From Negativicutes bacterium (lineage in GTDB: Bacteria; Bacillota; Negativicutes; Veillonellales; Veillonellaceae), in contig SAAC01000001.1 of NCBI GenBank assembly GCA_009929605.1, positions 1-64,000 on the forward strand: a DNA stretch of 64,000 nucleotides. The letters are read 5' to 3'. Shown piece by piece: positions 1 to 7,753 of the stretch. The number at the start of each line of letters is the position of its first letter. The first letter of the stretch is position 1. The notes beneath the pieces are model-generated. The model made no database searches and was not told the DNA's origin. It saw nothing but the letters and a program-made list of their open reading frames with translations. The position numbers were made by a program, and so were the translations under genes.

Positions 1-920
1 ACATACACGTATTCCCCTTGTTTATCAGTACGAACAGCTGTCATTGGTACAACCAAAGTATCCTTTTGTTCATCCCCATAAATGGTTGCACGCGCAGTCA
101 TTGTAGGAAGGAATTTATCCGCAATATCCGATGGAATTTGAACTTTTACAGTATAGTACACTACGCTAGAACTAGTAGTACCCATTTCACCTTTTGTACC
201 TTTAGCAATTTGAGATACGTAACCAGTAAATGTTTTACCTGGTTGAGAGTCAACAGTAAAATCCACTTTAGAACCAGAGCGAATATTACCAATGTCTGTT
301 TCATCAACAGTTAAATAAATTTCTAAATTAGATAAATCAGCAATAGTAGCAATAACCATCTGTGTAGAAATACCTGTACTAATAGTTTGACCAGCTTTTA
401 ACGGTGTACCAATAATAGTACCCGTCATTGGCGCTGTAATCGTTGCATCAGATAAATTCGCTACTGCGCTATCATATGTTGCTTTTGCTTGTTCATATGT
501 AGATACTGCTGTGTCATAAGTTTGACGAGCAATTGCATCTTGCGCAGCTAATGTAGCATAACGATTCATATCTTTTTCAGCATTATCCATTGCTGATTTT
601 GCACGGTCTACGGTAGCTTGCATGGAACGCATATCAAGGTAAGCAATGACTTGACCTTCCGTAACTTGGTCATTTTCTTTTACCAATACAGATTCCAGTT
701 TACCTGCTACATTTGTGGAAACGTCAACATAGTTTACTGGGTTAATAGTACCTGTAGCACTAATCAAGGTTTTAACCGTACCCTTTTCTACTTTACCAGT
801 TGTATATTGGGTTTTTGTTTGTGTTGTATTCGTGTGCATGTAATAATACGTGCCCCCACCAATAACACATATGGCAAGTGCAGCTGCCACTATTTTTGAA
901 CGATATTTATTAAAATCCAA
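1..920 (-). CDS. RND/ABC efflux periplasmic adaptor subunit (HlyD/MacA-like), 3' end outside window
   Basis: Reading the minus strand from a TTG at 920 gives an open frame running off the left edge. A short cytoplasmic stretch (LDFNKYRSK) is followed by one membrane segment (IVAAALAICVIGGG), then a barrel-sandwich/lipoyl half, a coiled-coil hairpin with repeated A-T-Y-D-A heptads, and the second lipoyl half (ITAPMTGTIIG). This is the order seen in membrane-fusion proteins that link an inner-membrane pump to an outer-membrane channel. An AAAAGGAG ribosome site lies 10 bases before the TTG, and no in-frame ATG precedes the membrane segment. MacA-like (ABC partner) and AcrA-like (RND partner) cannot be told apart because the C-terminus and the downstream pump genes are outside the window. 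An adaptor implies a two-membrane cell. Confidence 0.88.
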   Translation of the reverse strand, partial: MDFNKYRSKIVAAALAICVIGGGTYYYMHTNTTQTKTQYTTGKVEKGTVKTLISATGTINPVNYVDVSTNVAGKLESVLVKENDQVTEGQVIAYLDMRSMQATVDRAKSAMDNAEKDMNRYATLAAQDAIARQTYDTAVSTYEQAKATYDSAVANLSDATITAPMTGTIIGTPLKAGQTISTGISTQMVIATIADLSNLEIYLTVDETDIGNIRSGSKVDFTVDSQPGKTFTGYVSQIAKGTKGEMGTTSSSVVYYTVKVQIPSDIADKFLPTMTARATIYGDEQKDTLVVPMTAVRTDKQGEYVY

Positions 921-1004
921 TGTTCTATGACTCCTTTTTGTATAAACCCCTAAATTTTATTTATAGTTTACGTTTCCCTGGTGAAAGTATCATGAACTGG
1001 TAAA

Positions 1005-1964
1005 TTAACTACTAAGTATAGATACTAATTCGTACTGCTCCTCTTGAATTGGATACGTGATTTCTTTAGACTCTTTATATGGCAACGCTCGTAATGCACC
1101 ATCTACATAGCCAATAATTCGATTATCTCGACCAGCTAATAACGCATCAATAGCCAATTCACTCATACGTGCAGCCATAATAGCATCCATAGCACTAGGA
1201 GCACCACCGCGTTGTAAGTAACCTAATACAGTAACACTAGGATCTAAATATGTATTTGCTTTTATAAAGTCACTCACTTCGTAACTATTATAAGCACCTT
1301 CGGCTACAATAATAACACTATACGTTTTGCCATTACGGTGTGTTTCATTTAGACGCTCACATACTTCTGTCAAAGGCAATGGGTGCTCAGGTAACAAAAC
1401 AATCTCCGCACCACAAGCAAGTCCTGATTGTAATGCAATATGACCCGCATGACGTCCCATGACCTCTACAATAGCTACACGCTCATGAGCACTAGACGTA
1501 TCTCTAATTTTTCCAACACATTGAACCACTGTATTTACAGCAGTGTCAAAACCAATCGTATATTGTGTGCCCCCCATATCATTATCAATGGTACATGGAA
1601 TTGTTATCGTAGACATCCCCAAATTAGTCAACGCTTGAGCTCCTGCCATAGATCCATCCCCGCCAATAACCACGAGATGATCAATATCATATTGTCTTAA
1701 AATTCTATAGGCTTCTTGTTGTACTTGTGGATTCTTAAATTCTGGAAAACGCGCAGTTTTAAGGTAGGTCCCCCCAGTGGTAATAATCCCTCCTACATCA
1801 CGTCGTAATAAAGGTTTAATCTCTTCATTTAAAATACCTTCATAGCCCCGTTCAATACCAAAGACATTAAATCCCTCATGAATTGCCTTTCTTGTGATTG
1901 CTCTTATGGCTGCATTCATGCCAGGTGCGTCTCCTCCGCTTGTTAAAACGGCTAGATTTTTCAT
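1005..1964 (-). CDS. pfkA: ATP-dependent 6-phosphofructokinase
   Basis: Phosphorylates fructose 6-phosphate to fructose 1,6-bisphosphate in the cytoplasm. The 319-residue product has the canonical bacterial length. GGDAPGMNAAIR at 10-21 and GGDGS at 101-105 form the nucleotide site; the Gly in GGDGS, rather than Asp, indicates ATP and not pyrophosphate as donor. PCTIDND at 123-129 places the catalytic Asp at 127, as in E. coli PfkA. MGRHAGHIAL binds the sugar phosphate. I chose the ATG at 1964 over a GTG at 1973 because AAGGTG lies 7 bases before the ATG. The 5' end overlaps the 3' end of the upstream kinase-like gene by 89 bases in another frame, so the two are translationally linked and pfkA's ribosome site lies inside that gene. 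Confidence 0.95.
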   Translation of the reverse strand: MKNLAVLTSGGDAPGMNAAIRAITRKAIHEGFNVFGIERGYEGILNEEIKPLLRRDVGGIITTGGTYLKTARFPEFKNPQVQQEAYRILRQYDIDHLVVIGGDGSMAGAQALTNLGMSTITIPCTIDNDMGGTQYTIGFDTAVNTVVQCVGKIRDTSSAHERVAIVEVMGRHAGHIALQSGLACGAEIVLLPEHPLPLTEVCERLNETHRNGKTYSVIIVAEGAYNSYEVSDFIKANTYLDPSVTVLGYLQRGGAPSAMDAIMAARMSELAIDALLAGRDNRIIGYVDGALRALPYKESKEITYPIQEEQYELVSILSS

Positions 1965-2613
1965 ATCCTTCACCTTCTTTATGTTGTTGAATTGATTTCG
2001 ATGGAATTGAATTTGATTGGATTGACTTTGCTTTTATATCTAATGATTTTGACTTCTTCGGCTTACTATCCAGTTTACGAGTCTTAAACAAAACCTCTTC
2101 ATTATAGAAAACATCTTCAATGACTTGCATCAGATCTTCAGTACGACCATTTGTAGTATCTAGTACATAATCGCACTTTTTATATACTGGTTTCCATAAT
2201 TGCATCATGCTATGTACGTACCCAGATACATCATCATAATCCATAGTAGGTCGTTTCCCAATCTTACGATTAACACGACTCACAATTCTAAATTGTGCCG
2301 CTCTAATACCTATAATATAAGAATATTTTCGTAATGCTCGTAATGTTTTTAATTCAATAGGGAAATTTCCCCCTACAGAGATAACAGCTTCATGGTACAT
2401 AGATACTTTTTTTAGTACATCTAGTTCCGCTTTTTTAAAAGCTTTTTCCCCGATTTTTTTAAATATTTCAGCAATGGGCAACCCAAATCGTCCTTCTAAT
2501 ACCCGATCAGTATCTACAAATTGCCAATTCTTCATTTCAGCCAAATTCCGACCAAAATGACTTTTACCGCTGCCCATAGAACCGATCAAAATAATGTTTC
2601 TTTTGATAATCAT
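1876..2613 (-). CDS. Divergent shikimate-kinase-like P-loop protein with basic low-complexity tail
   Basis: The first 175 or so residues follow the shikimate kinase fold: Walker A GSMGSGKS at 11-18, VDTD at 33-36, a G-x-x-I-x-E-I-F helix at 44-51 and the LID element GKRPT near 119-123. Three conserved shikimate-binding positions differ. The usual FR is FK (Lys60), the GGG loop is GGN (81-83), and the C-terminal Arg before the PLY motif is Lys141 in WKPVY. A Ser/Lys/Ile/Gln-rich tail (about 182-212), built from near-repeats of KS and SI, follows the domain. The last 30 codons overlap pfkA in another frame. It may be a diverged AroK or a kinase for another small hydroxylated substrate. The catalytic P-loop looks intact. 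The ribosome site before the ATG at 2613 is weak (AAGAG). Confidence 0.75.
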   Translation of the reverse strand: MIIKRNIILIGSMGSGKSHFGRNLAEMKNWQFVDTDRVLEGRFGLPIAEIFKKIGEKAFKKAELDVLKKVSMYHEAVISVGGNFPIELKTLRALRKYSYIIGIRAAQFRIVSRVNRKIGKRPTMDYDDVSGYVHSMMQLWKPVYKKCDYVLDTTNGRTEDLMQVIEDVFYNEEVLFKTRKLDSKPKKSKSLDIKAKSIQSNSIPSKSIQQHKEGEGYEKSSRFNKRRRRTWHECSHKSNHKKGNS

Positions 2614-2680
2614 GACTCTTTTTCTTACCCTTCATATACATTTATCTTTTATTTTACTACATATTAATAGTCTTGAAAAT

Positions 2681-2754
2681 AAAAAGAGAGTGTATCTCAA
2701 GATATTTCTGTGGTCTTGCTCTTACAGAAAATCTATCTTAATATACACTCTCTA
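2681..2754 (-). terminator. Two-tier hairpin terminator ending the pilus operon
   Basis: On the minus strand the arm AGAGAGTGTAT (2753-2743) pairs with ATACACTCTCT (2695-2685), followed at once by a T-rich run. A second hairpin nests inside it: TTTCTGT at 2731-2725 pairs with ACAGAAA at 2710-2704. The element lies directly after the last pilus gene and before the shikimate-kinase-like gene, separating the two transcripts. Confidence 0.85.
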
Positions 2755-2771
2755 TGTTTATATGTATACAT

Positions 2772-3326
2772 TTATCCATAAACTCGCACTGTTACATATA
2801 AGGATTTCCCCTTAATTTCCATAGATTGAATAGACACCACTCCGTATATTATTTGTGCGTTCAATTCATCAATACATTGAAGAATATCCATTAGTTCCCC
2901 TATCAATTCAATTTCCATAGCACTATGAAACTGATGAGTAGTGATATGTTCAGTACGATTATCCATGGGTAAATCTCTTGTCCCTACAACTACTATAGGA
3001 TATTTCTTTATTATCATCATAACATGAGAAGTCATACTGTGTGCTGACTCCTGTTGACTCTTAAAATACTTAATAGTCTTTGCTTCCTTAGAATTTACAA
3101 GAATTCTTTTCTCTTCGTAATCACCTTTTACGACTAGCCACTCTTGATATAGTGCCGAATACTGTTGATGGAAATAAACCATTCCTACCAAACCAATGGC
3201 AACAATGAAGCACCAACAACCAATAGCTAAATACACCGTTTTAATCGGTACGGGAATTATCTCGACGATGTCCTTCCAAATGAAAGCCCACCATCTCAGA
3301 GTTCTTTGGAGCATCTTGTTTTCCAT
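2772..3326 (-). CDS. pilO: PilO-like type IV pilus alignment subcomplex protein
   Basis: A bitopic inner-membrane protein of about 184 residues: a cytoplasmic N-terminus, one membrane helix (LAIGCWCFIVAIGLVGMVYF), a short coiled region, and a periplasmic domain ending in beta strands (SMEIKGKSLYVTVRVY). Size, topology and place right after the PilN-like gene match PilO, which pairs with PilN to form the ring linking the cytoplasmic motor to the outer parts of the pilus machine. Sequence similarity to known PilO is weak by eye, so the name rests largely on context. AAGGGG stands 11 bases before the ATG at 3326 but only 2 before an ATG at 3335, so 3326 is preferred. The 5' end overlaps the upstream gene by 86 bases. 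Confidence 0.65.
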   Translation of the reverse strand: MENKMLQRTLRWWAFIWKDIVEIIPVPIKTVYLAIGCWCFIVAIGLVGMVYFHQQYSALYQEWLVVKGDYEEKRILVNSKEAKTIKYFKSQQESAHSMTSHVMMIIKKYPIVVVGTRDLPMDNRTEHITTHQFHSAMEIELIGELMDILQCIDELNAQIIYGVVSIQSMEIKGKSLYVTVRVYG

Positions 3327-3789
3327 GTATATCATAACCCCTTAAATATCCCATCAGCTTTTGTTTAAATGTATCATACACTTGTATATTCAACACTTGT
3401 CCATCAATAGAAAAAGACTTTTCATTTGCTATGATTTTTGTAAAGCTTATCTGTTGCTGTGGATGATTCAACTGATTAGCACTATCTAATAATACCATTA
3501 TCAAATGACGATTCTGCCCATACATAGGCTTCAGTATCTCCCGTTCTATTAACTTTAGCTTTTGGAGCTCATGTTGTAACTGAATATATTCTGTGTTTGC
3601 TTGAATATTAGTCATATTCGTAACTAATGTATTGTATGTCCAGTAATCATATAAAAAGCCTCCTAGAATTGAAATAGCAAATACTGATATACAAGTAATC
3701 CCAACTAAAACCCAATACCTATACCTATGAAACCATAATCGCATTTGAATGGGGCGTTTTAGTAAATTAATCATCGTATCAGCTTTCAT
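3241..3789 (-). CDS. pilN: PilN-like type IV pilus assembly protein
   Basis: The product begins MKADTMINLLKRP; the INLL box is the PilN hallmark that inserts into the groove of PilM. A basic stretch, one membrane helix (YWVLVGITCISVFAISILGG) and a heptad-like region (LQHELQKLKLIEREIL) lead into a small periplasmic domain. PilN bridges cytoplasmic PilM to periplasmic PilO in the pilus alignment complex. I chose the ATG at 3789 because GGGGG lies 6 bases upstream; the ATG at 3801 has no ribosome site. The gene sits between the PilM-like and PilO-like genes in the usual order. Confidence 0.75.
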   Translation of the reverse strand: MKADTMINLLKRPIQMRLWFHRYRYWVLVGITCISVFAISILGGFLYDYWTYNTLVTNMTNIQANTEYIQLQHELQKLKLIEREILKPMYGQNRHLIMVLLDSANQLNHPQQQISFTKIIANEKSFSIDGQVLNIQVYDTFKQKLMGYLRGYDIHGKQDAPKNSEMVGFHLEGHRRDNSRTD

Positions 3790-3834
3790 ATCGGCCCCCA
3801 TTTATATCAATCAAACAAATGGTAAATATATTAT

Positions 3835-4680
3835 CTATTGACTTGGTAATACATAATCTAAGCCTCTAATGACTAGACCTAGCGCCATATCCCAATGTAT
3901 ATCTCCACTTTGAAAATTTTCCTTAGCACGATCTACTATTTGCACATCTGCAGTCTCCATTAAACCATATTCCTCCTCAATAGCATGGATATCATATTGA
4001 GTTTCCTCAGCTAACTCTTCTATTCCATATATTTTTACCCCCTGTACCTCTTCTATACCGTAAGTTTGTAAATGACTTTCCAACTCATTGATACTTGCAA
4101 CAATTGCAGGCCCATTAGCATCAACTTGACTCTCCATTATACAAACCCCTTTCCACCACGCGTATAAATGAACAGAGTCACCTTGTACTTCCCCTAAAAT
4201 AAATCCATTGCGATGAGTGTACAAGTATATTAATGGACTTGGCCAATAATCAATAATTTTTACACGTATATGAGATAATAAAATACCTATATTTACATCA
4301 TCTAGATCTTCGGTTTTAAGTGCTGCTACATACAAATATTTTTGTCCCATATCATCAATACGCAAACAATAATCATAGGTATAGATTTTAGTGTCCCATC
4401 CTGTTATATCCTCTAAATTCCAACGCAAAAACTCTTCAAAGTCTACCTCTTTAGCCACACCAACCATGCACTTTTGCGTATCCATCTGTGCTACAATACC
4501 AAAACGCTCGCCGTCTAGAGAGTTTTGTTTTATAAATCGATGCAAGTCATGACCGCGATCAGTGGTTCTATCCATAGAGTATGCATCCGTAATGAGCAAA
4601 ACCCCTTCTTCAATATGACCTGTAACACCTATAATACAATCTGTATCTATGCAAATACCTGTAAACGTTCTTCCACTCAT
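3835..4680 (-). CDS. pilM: PilM-like actin-fold pilus protein (divergent)
   Basis: The 281-residue protein has no membrane segment or signal, and lies directly before the PilN-like gene as pilM does in other pilus operons. It opens with a strand-turn-strand resembling the phosphate-1 element of actin-fold proteins (GICIDTDCIIGVTG), and closes with DMALGLVIRGL, which resembles the conserved end of PilM/FtsA-like proteins. Classic PilM is about 350 residues, so this one appears shortened. Its expected role is to hold the INLL tail of PilN on the cytoplasmic face. The start is supported by GAGAGG about 6 bases before the ATG. The assignment rests mostly on position. Confidence 0.62.
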   Translation of the reverse strand: MSGRTFTGICIDTDCIIGVTGHIEEGVLLITDAYSMDRTTDRGHDLHRFIKQNSLDGERFGIVAQMDTQKCMVGVAKEVDFEEFLRWNLEDITGWDTKIYTYDYCLRIDDMGQKYLYVAALKTEDLDDVNIGILLSHIRVKIIDYWPSPLIYLYTHRNGFILGEVQGDSVHLYAWWKGVCIMESQVDANGPAIVASINELESHLQTYGIEEVQGVKIYGIEELAEETQYDIHAIEEEYGLMETADVQIVDRAKENFQSGDIHWDMALGLVIRGLDYVLPSQ

Positions 4681-4796
4681 AACAACCTCTCTAATATCTA
4701 TCCATACAATTTATTAAACACCATTACTTTTACTCTTACTCTTACTTCAGCTATTAGTTAGTGCACTGTAATCTTCAATGAATTTTATAATATCTA

Positions 4797-5204
4797 CTAA
4801 TAGGGGAATATAGAGTCTATAACTAGCTGTTGACGCTCTTTATCCAAATGAAATACTACTTTAGAACGAGCCGAACAATGACGTGCTTTATTAATAGAAT
4901 GAACAATAATATGTGATTCATTCGCCTCATATAAAGGACGTTTAATATAAATTTTTTCAGACTCTGTTTCAATCAAAGGAATTTCTTGTCCCTTTTGAAT
5001 TTGACCTCCCTCATGGATATACATAACAAACCACATTGCCCCTCTTTCAGCCCCATACTTAGCTTGTACTAAATCTAATTCTTTTTGAGTCATCTCTACT
5101 TGTGACTGTGTCAGTACCAGTAATGTACTCCCGGTCACTAAAAATAACATCATAGTAATAAGTACTACATAAGAAATCATCCCTTCTTGTCGATTATTAG
5201 ACAT
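4797..5204 (-). CDS. PilX-like small pilus-operon membrane protein
   Basis: A 135-residue protein with a polar nine-residue N-terminus and then one hydrophobic helix (ISYVVLITMMLFLVTGSTLLVL) leading into an amphipathic helix (TQKELDLVQAKYGAERGAMWF). This N-terminus resembles PilX-type proteins coded with minor pilins. It lacks a clear prepilin cleavage motif: the only Gly before the helix is in QEGMISYV, giving no Glu at +5. The C-terminal half is beta-rich and not recognisable. The start has AGGA 8 bases upstream. It lies between the PilW-like and PilM-like genes, so it probably takes part in priming or initiating pilus assembly. Confidence 0.6.
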   Translation of the reverse strand: MSNNRQEGMISYVVLITMMLFLVTGSTLLVLTQSQVEMTQKELDLVQAKYGAERGAMWFVMYIHEGGQIQKGQEIPLIETESEKIYIKRPLYEANESHIIVHSINKARHCSARSKVVFHLDKERQQLVIDSIFPY

Positions 5205-5235
5205 AAAAATTCCTCATTTCTATATGGTTATTATT

Positions 5236-5811
5236 TCAATCTGCCCTATACCATATATAGTCTGGAAATACAGCAGCATCAACCACATATTGACTTTTAC
5301 CACCTTGACCTGGAATAAAGAATGTTTTTCCCTTATGAATTCGATTATTAACAACCCAGTTCATATATACTACATTATGATCATCCATAGAAAAGGGGTG
5401 TTTCTTATATTCAACGATTCTTTTATCTAATACATTTGTAATGCGACTACCGCTCAAAGGTTGAATATCTCCATCTGATAGCTCTCTATATAATGCGTCT
5501 CGTGAAACCACCCACTGCCAAAGCATAGGTCCCTGCGATACTAACCGTTGACCAAATTGTTGAATTACAATATTTCTAGAATTATGCTTCACTCGTCCAG
5601 CTATATGTATGCGTGTATATCTACCATCCTCCATAACGGCTATGTCTTCTCTAATTTTATGATTCCACAAATATAAATAAGACAAATATTGTAATATGCA
5701 CAAAGTCACAATACTAATTATTACACCAGTAATCATCAATTGGACCAATATAAAACCATCTATCGATTTAGTGTTTACTAGTTTTTGGTAATAAATAGGT
5801 AGAAGCTTCAT
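5236..5811 (-). CDS. Minor pseudopilin, PilW-like
   Basis: The 191-residue product carries a prepilin-type N-terminus: a 17-residue leader ending in KSIDG, then FILVQLMITGVIISIV as the hydrophobic helix. Cleavage after Gly would leave Phe at +1, but the nearly invariant Glu5 is replaced by Gln. The body is beta-rich, as in PilW/ComGF-type minor pilins. A strong GGAGGGG lies 6 bases before the ATG at 5811, which beats the upstream ATG at 5826. The 5' end overlaps the preceding minor pilin gene by 44 bases. Confidence 0.75.
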   Translation of the reverse strand: MKLLPIYYQKLVNTKSIDGFILVQLMITGVIISIVTLCILQYLSYLYLWNHKIREDIAVMEDGRYTRIHIAGRVKHNSRNIVIQQFGQRLVSQGPMLWQWVVSRDALYRELSDGDIQPLSGSRITNVLDKRIVEYKKHPFSMDDHNVVYMNWVVNNRIHKGKTFFIPGQGGKSQYVVDAAVFPDYIWYRAD

Positions 5812-6208
5812 AAACAACCCCTCCATCTTTCATTGCTTGCACTGTATACTGCAACATTCCTATATGATTTACCTCCACCGATTTCACATTAGATTTATAA
5901 GTAATCCCATCAAGAACCTGCATATCCGATGCTATTTCACCAGTATCAAATCTACTGTTTCCAATATTTAAATTTCCAATGCTCTTTGAATAAAAATATT
6001 CTGCTTTTCCTACTTCTAATTGATTTGAAACCTGTTGCAATACTTTATCATTGATATATGCTTCACGAATTCCAGTTGTACAGTAGTTATAAATCATAAA
6101 AATATATGGAATCATAATCATAAACAACGTTACACCTACCAGGGTATCTTCATATAGAAATCCATCATTATGTTGGCATCCAACCTTATGTATCCTAGTG
6201 CTCTGCAT
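5768..6208 (-). CDS. Minor pseudopilin, PilV-like
   Basis: A 146-residue protein with a prepilin signal: the leader ends in HNDG and the mature protein would begin FLYEDTLVGVTLFMIMIP. Glu is at +4 and Asp at +5, so the acidic +5 residue is kept in altered form. The rest is a mixed alpha/beta C-terminal domain. The ATG at 6208 is chosen because GGGAG stands 10 bases upstream; an ATG at 6217 would be only one base from it. It overlaps the previous gene by 14 bases, fitting tight translational coupling in the minor pilin set. Confidence 0.75.
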   Translation of the reverse strand: MQSTRIHKVGCQHNDGFLYEDTLVGVTLFMIMIPYIFMIYNYCTTGIREAYINDKVLQQVSNQLEVGKAEYFYSKSIGNLNIGNSRFDTGEIASDMQVLDGITYKSNVKSVEVNHIGMLQYTVQAMKDGGVVYEASTYLLPKTSKH

Positions 6209-6674
6209 CAGTACCATGCTCCCAACGTATTCGACCAGTTGTCTTAGAAATCCAAATATGATTCACCTTTTTAATTCTTGTATCTCTCAGTTTAATATGA
6301 CTTTCACTAGCAGGAAGACCCGAACTATGAAACGTCACCTCTGTAGCTAAGCCAGAATTTTCAATATATGGAGGAAATATATATTCAGAGCCAGGTACAG
6401 TACTAGCTCGTTCAAGCCAAAATGAATGATCTTTATGAATCATCATAAATGGACGGTTTAATCCTTCTGATCGATAACCTAACATATTCATCATCTGCAC
6501 CTGTTTAATTTCAGCTACTAATTGCTCCGTTGTCGTATCCAATTCTTTGCGGTTCTGACTCGATTCTGCTACTCCAGTAATCACAATAGTGCACAATATA
6601 CTTATGATAGCCAAAGCCATCATCCATTCCACCAATACAAAACCAGATATCCACGTACTATGAAATTTATTCAT
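6195..6674 (-). CDS. Minor pseudopilin, FimT/GspH-like
   Basis: From the ATG at 6674 the 159-residue product starts MNKFHSTWISG, a leader of ordinary prepilin length, followed by FVLVEWMMALAIISILCTIVI with the canonical Glu at +5. A Ser/Gln-rich helix and a beta-rich globular part follow, as in GspH/FimT or ComGD proteins. GGTGAG lies 4 bases before this ATG, while the longer frame from 6713 would run back into the peptidase gene and give an implausibly long leader. The gene begins 5 bases after the peptidase stop codon. Confidence 0.8.
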   Translation of the reverse strand: MNKFHSTWISGFVLVEWMMALAIISILCTIVITGVAESSQNRKELDTTTEQLVAEIKQVQMMNMLGYRSEGLNRPFMMIHKDHSFWLERASTVPGSEYIFPPYIENSGLATEVTFHSSGLPASESHIKLRDTRIKKVNHIWISKTTGRIRWEHGTDAEH

Positions 6675-6679
6675 AGCGC

Positions 6680-7210
6680 TCACCACAATACAGTAATATA
6701 CGCACTCAAACAAAGAAATGGACCAAAAGGCACCCTTTGGGATAGGATAATTGATTTGGTGCTACATGCATATTGATATATGAGATAGAGTGTGCCAATA
6801 ATAAAGGAAAGGCCGAACATAAGCCATACGCCTTCTACAGTTTGCCATAGTGCCAATGCTCCAAACCACTTGATATCACCCCAACCAAATCCACCTCGAC
6901 TGAGAATTCGTAAGAGGTAACACAAAAGCATTATCACCAAAGACATTAAACCTGTAATAGCAAGCCATCGTCCCTGACCATAAGAATATAGCAAGCCTAC
7001 AAGACCTAAGAGTATAGCGCCTTCATCGGGTAAAATATAATATCGCTTATCGATGGTAGCCCCCCATACTAGTACGATTGTGAATATAAGAAGCTGAATG
7101 ACGATTATACCGTCCCCGTATCGGTCACAAAGCCATAGAACATATCCTAACACCCCTAACAAATACCATATCTGTTGATATCTTTTGATCCAGTTTCTTT
7201 GTTTAAACAT
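6680..7210 (-). CDS. pilD: Prepilin peptidase, catalytic domain only
   Basis: An A24-family aspartic protease in the inner membrane that cuts prepilin leaders. It keeps both catalytic aspartates: Asp54 in ATIDKRYYILPD and Asp112 in the GxGD-type motif GGFGWGD. About six hydrophobic segments can be counted. At 176 residues it lacks the cytoplasmic N-terminal domain (cysteine pairs and N-methyltransferase part) of the common 250-290-residue enzymes. The processed pilins may therefore stay unmethylated, or another protein may methylate them. AAGG stands 9 bases before the start. The gene is placed between the major pilin and the minor pilins, its expected substrates. Confidence 0.88.
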   Translation of the reverse strand: MFKQRNWIKRYQQIWYLLGVLGYVLWLCDRYGDGIIVIQLLIFTIVLVWGATIDKRYYILPDEGAILLGLVGLLYSYGQGRWLAITGLMSLVIMLLCYLLRILSRGGFGWGDIKWFGALALWQTVEGVWLMFGLSFIIGTLYLIYQYACSTKSIILSQRVPFGPFLCLSAYITVLW

Positions 7211-7267
7211 ATCACTGACCTTCTCTTAAACTGCAAAAATCACATTGTGTTCCTATGTGTTAGACTA

Positions 7268-7714
7268 TTATTGTCCATCCGAACTTTTAACAACAACAGA
7301 TTTACTAGTATTTCCATCTACTGCTTCATAACTAATCGTATAGTTACCTCCTTTAGGTGTTTTGACATTTTCTGTTAAATAGCCTTCTTTATAGAGATTT
7401 TCTACTGTTGGTGGTGTATCTACATTGCGATCAATCATGTACAGTTGGGTAGCATTTTTGATGATTTGCATATCTGCCACTTCTTTAGCAGATTTAGCTT
7501 TATCCGCAGCTGACATAAATTGTGGCATTGCAATGCCTGCTAATATTGCAATAACGGCCACTACAACCATCAATTCAACGAGTGTAAACCCCTGTTTACT
7601 TTTATGCTGTCCTTGTACCATACGTGATTCCCATGCACGGATATAATGAATCACAGAATCTACACCTTGTTTCACATAGCTATTCATAGTATTAATGTTT
7701 AACATATTGAACAC
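7268..7714 (-). CDS. pilA: Major type IV pilin
   Basis: The signature QGFTLVELMVVVAVIAILAG is a textbook class III signal: cleavage after Gly, Phe at +1, Glu at +5, then a straight hydrophobic helix. The mature protein is about 106 residues. Its globular part includes an amphipathic helix (AKEVADMQIIKNATQLYMID) and a beta region ending KSSDGQ, with no cysteines for a disulfide-bonded D-region. The frame is open from a GTG at 7714, which would give a 42-residue leader; an internal ATG at 7621 gives a normal 11-residue leader but only a weak GGGAA upstream. An ATG at 7705 and another at 7687 are further options. The start is unresolved. Confidence 0.88.
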   Translation of the reverse strand: MFNMLNINTMNSYVKQGVDSVIHYIRAWESRMVQGQHKSKQGFTLVELMVVVAVIAILAGIAMPQFMSAADKAKSAKEVADMQIIKNATQLYMIDRNVDTPPTVENLYKEGYLTENVKTPKGGNYTISYEAVDGNTSKSVVVKSSDGQ

Positions 7715-7753
7715 TCAACTTTCTTTTACTAAAGAATATTTTCTTAACACACA

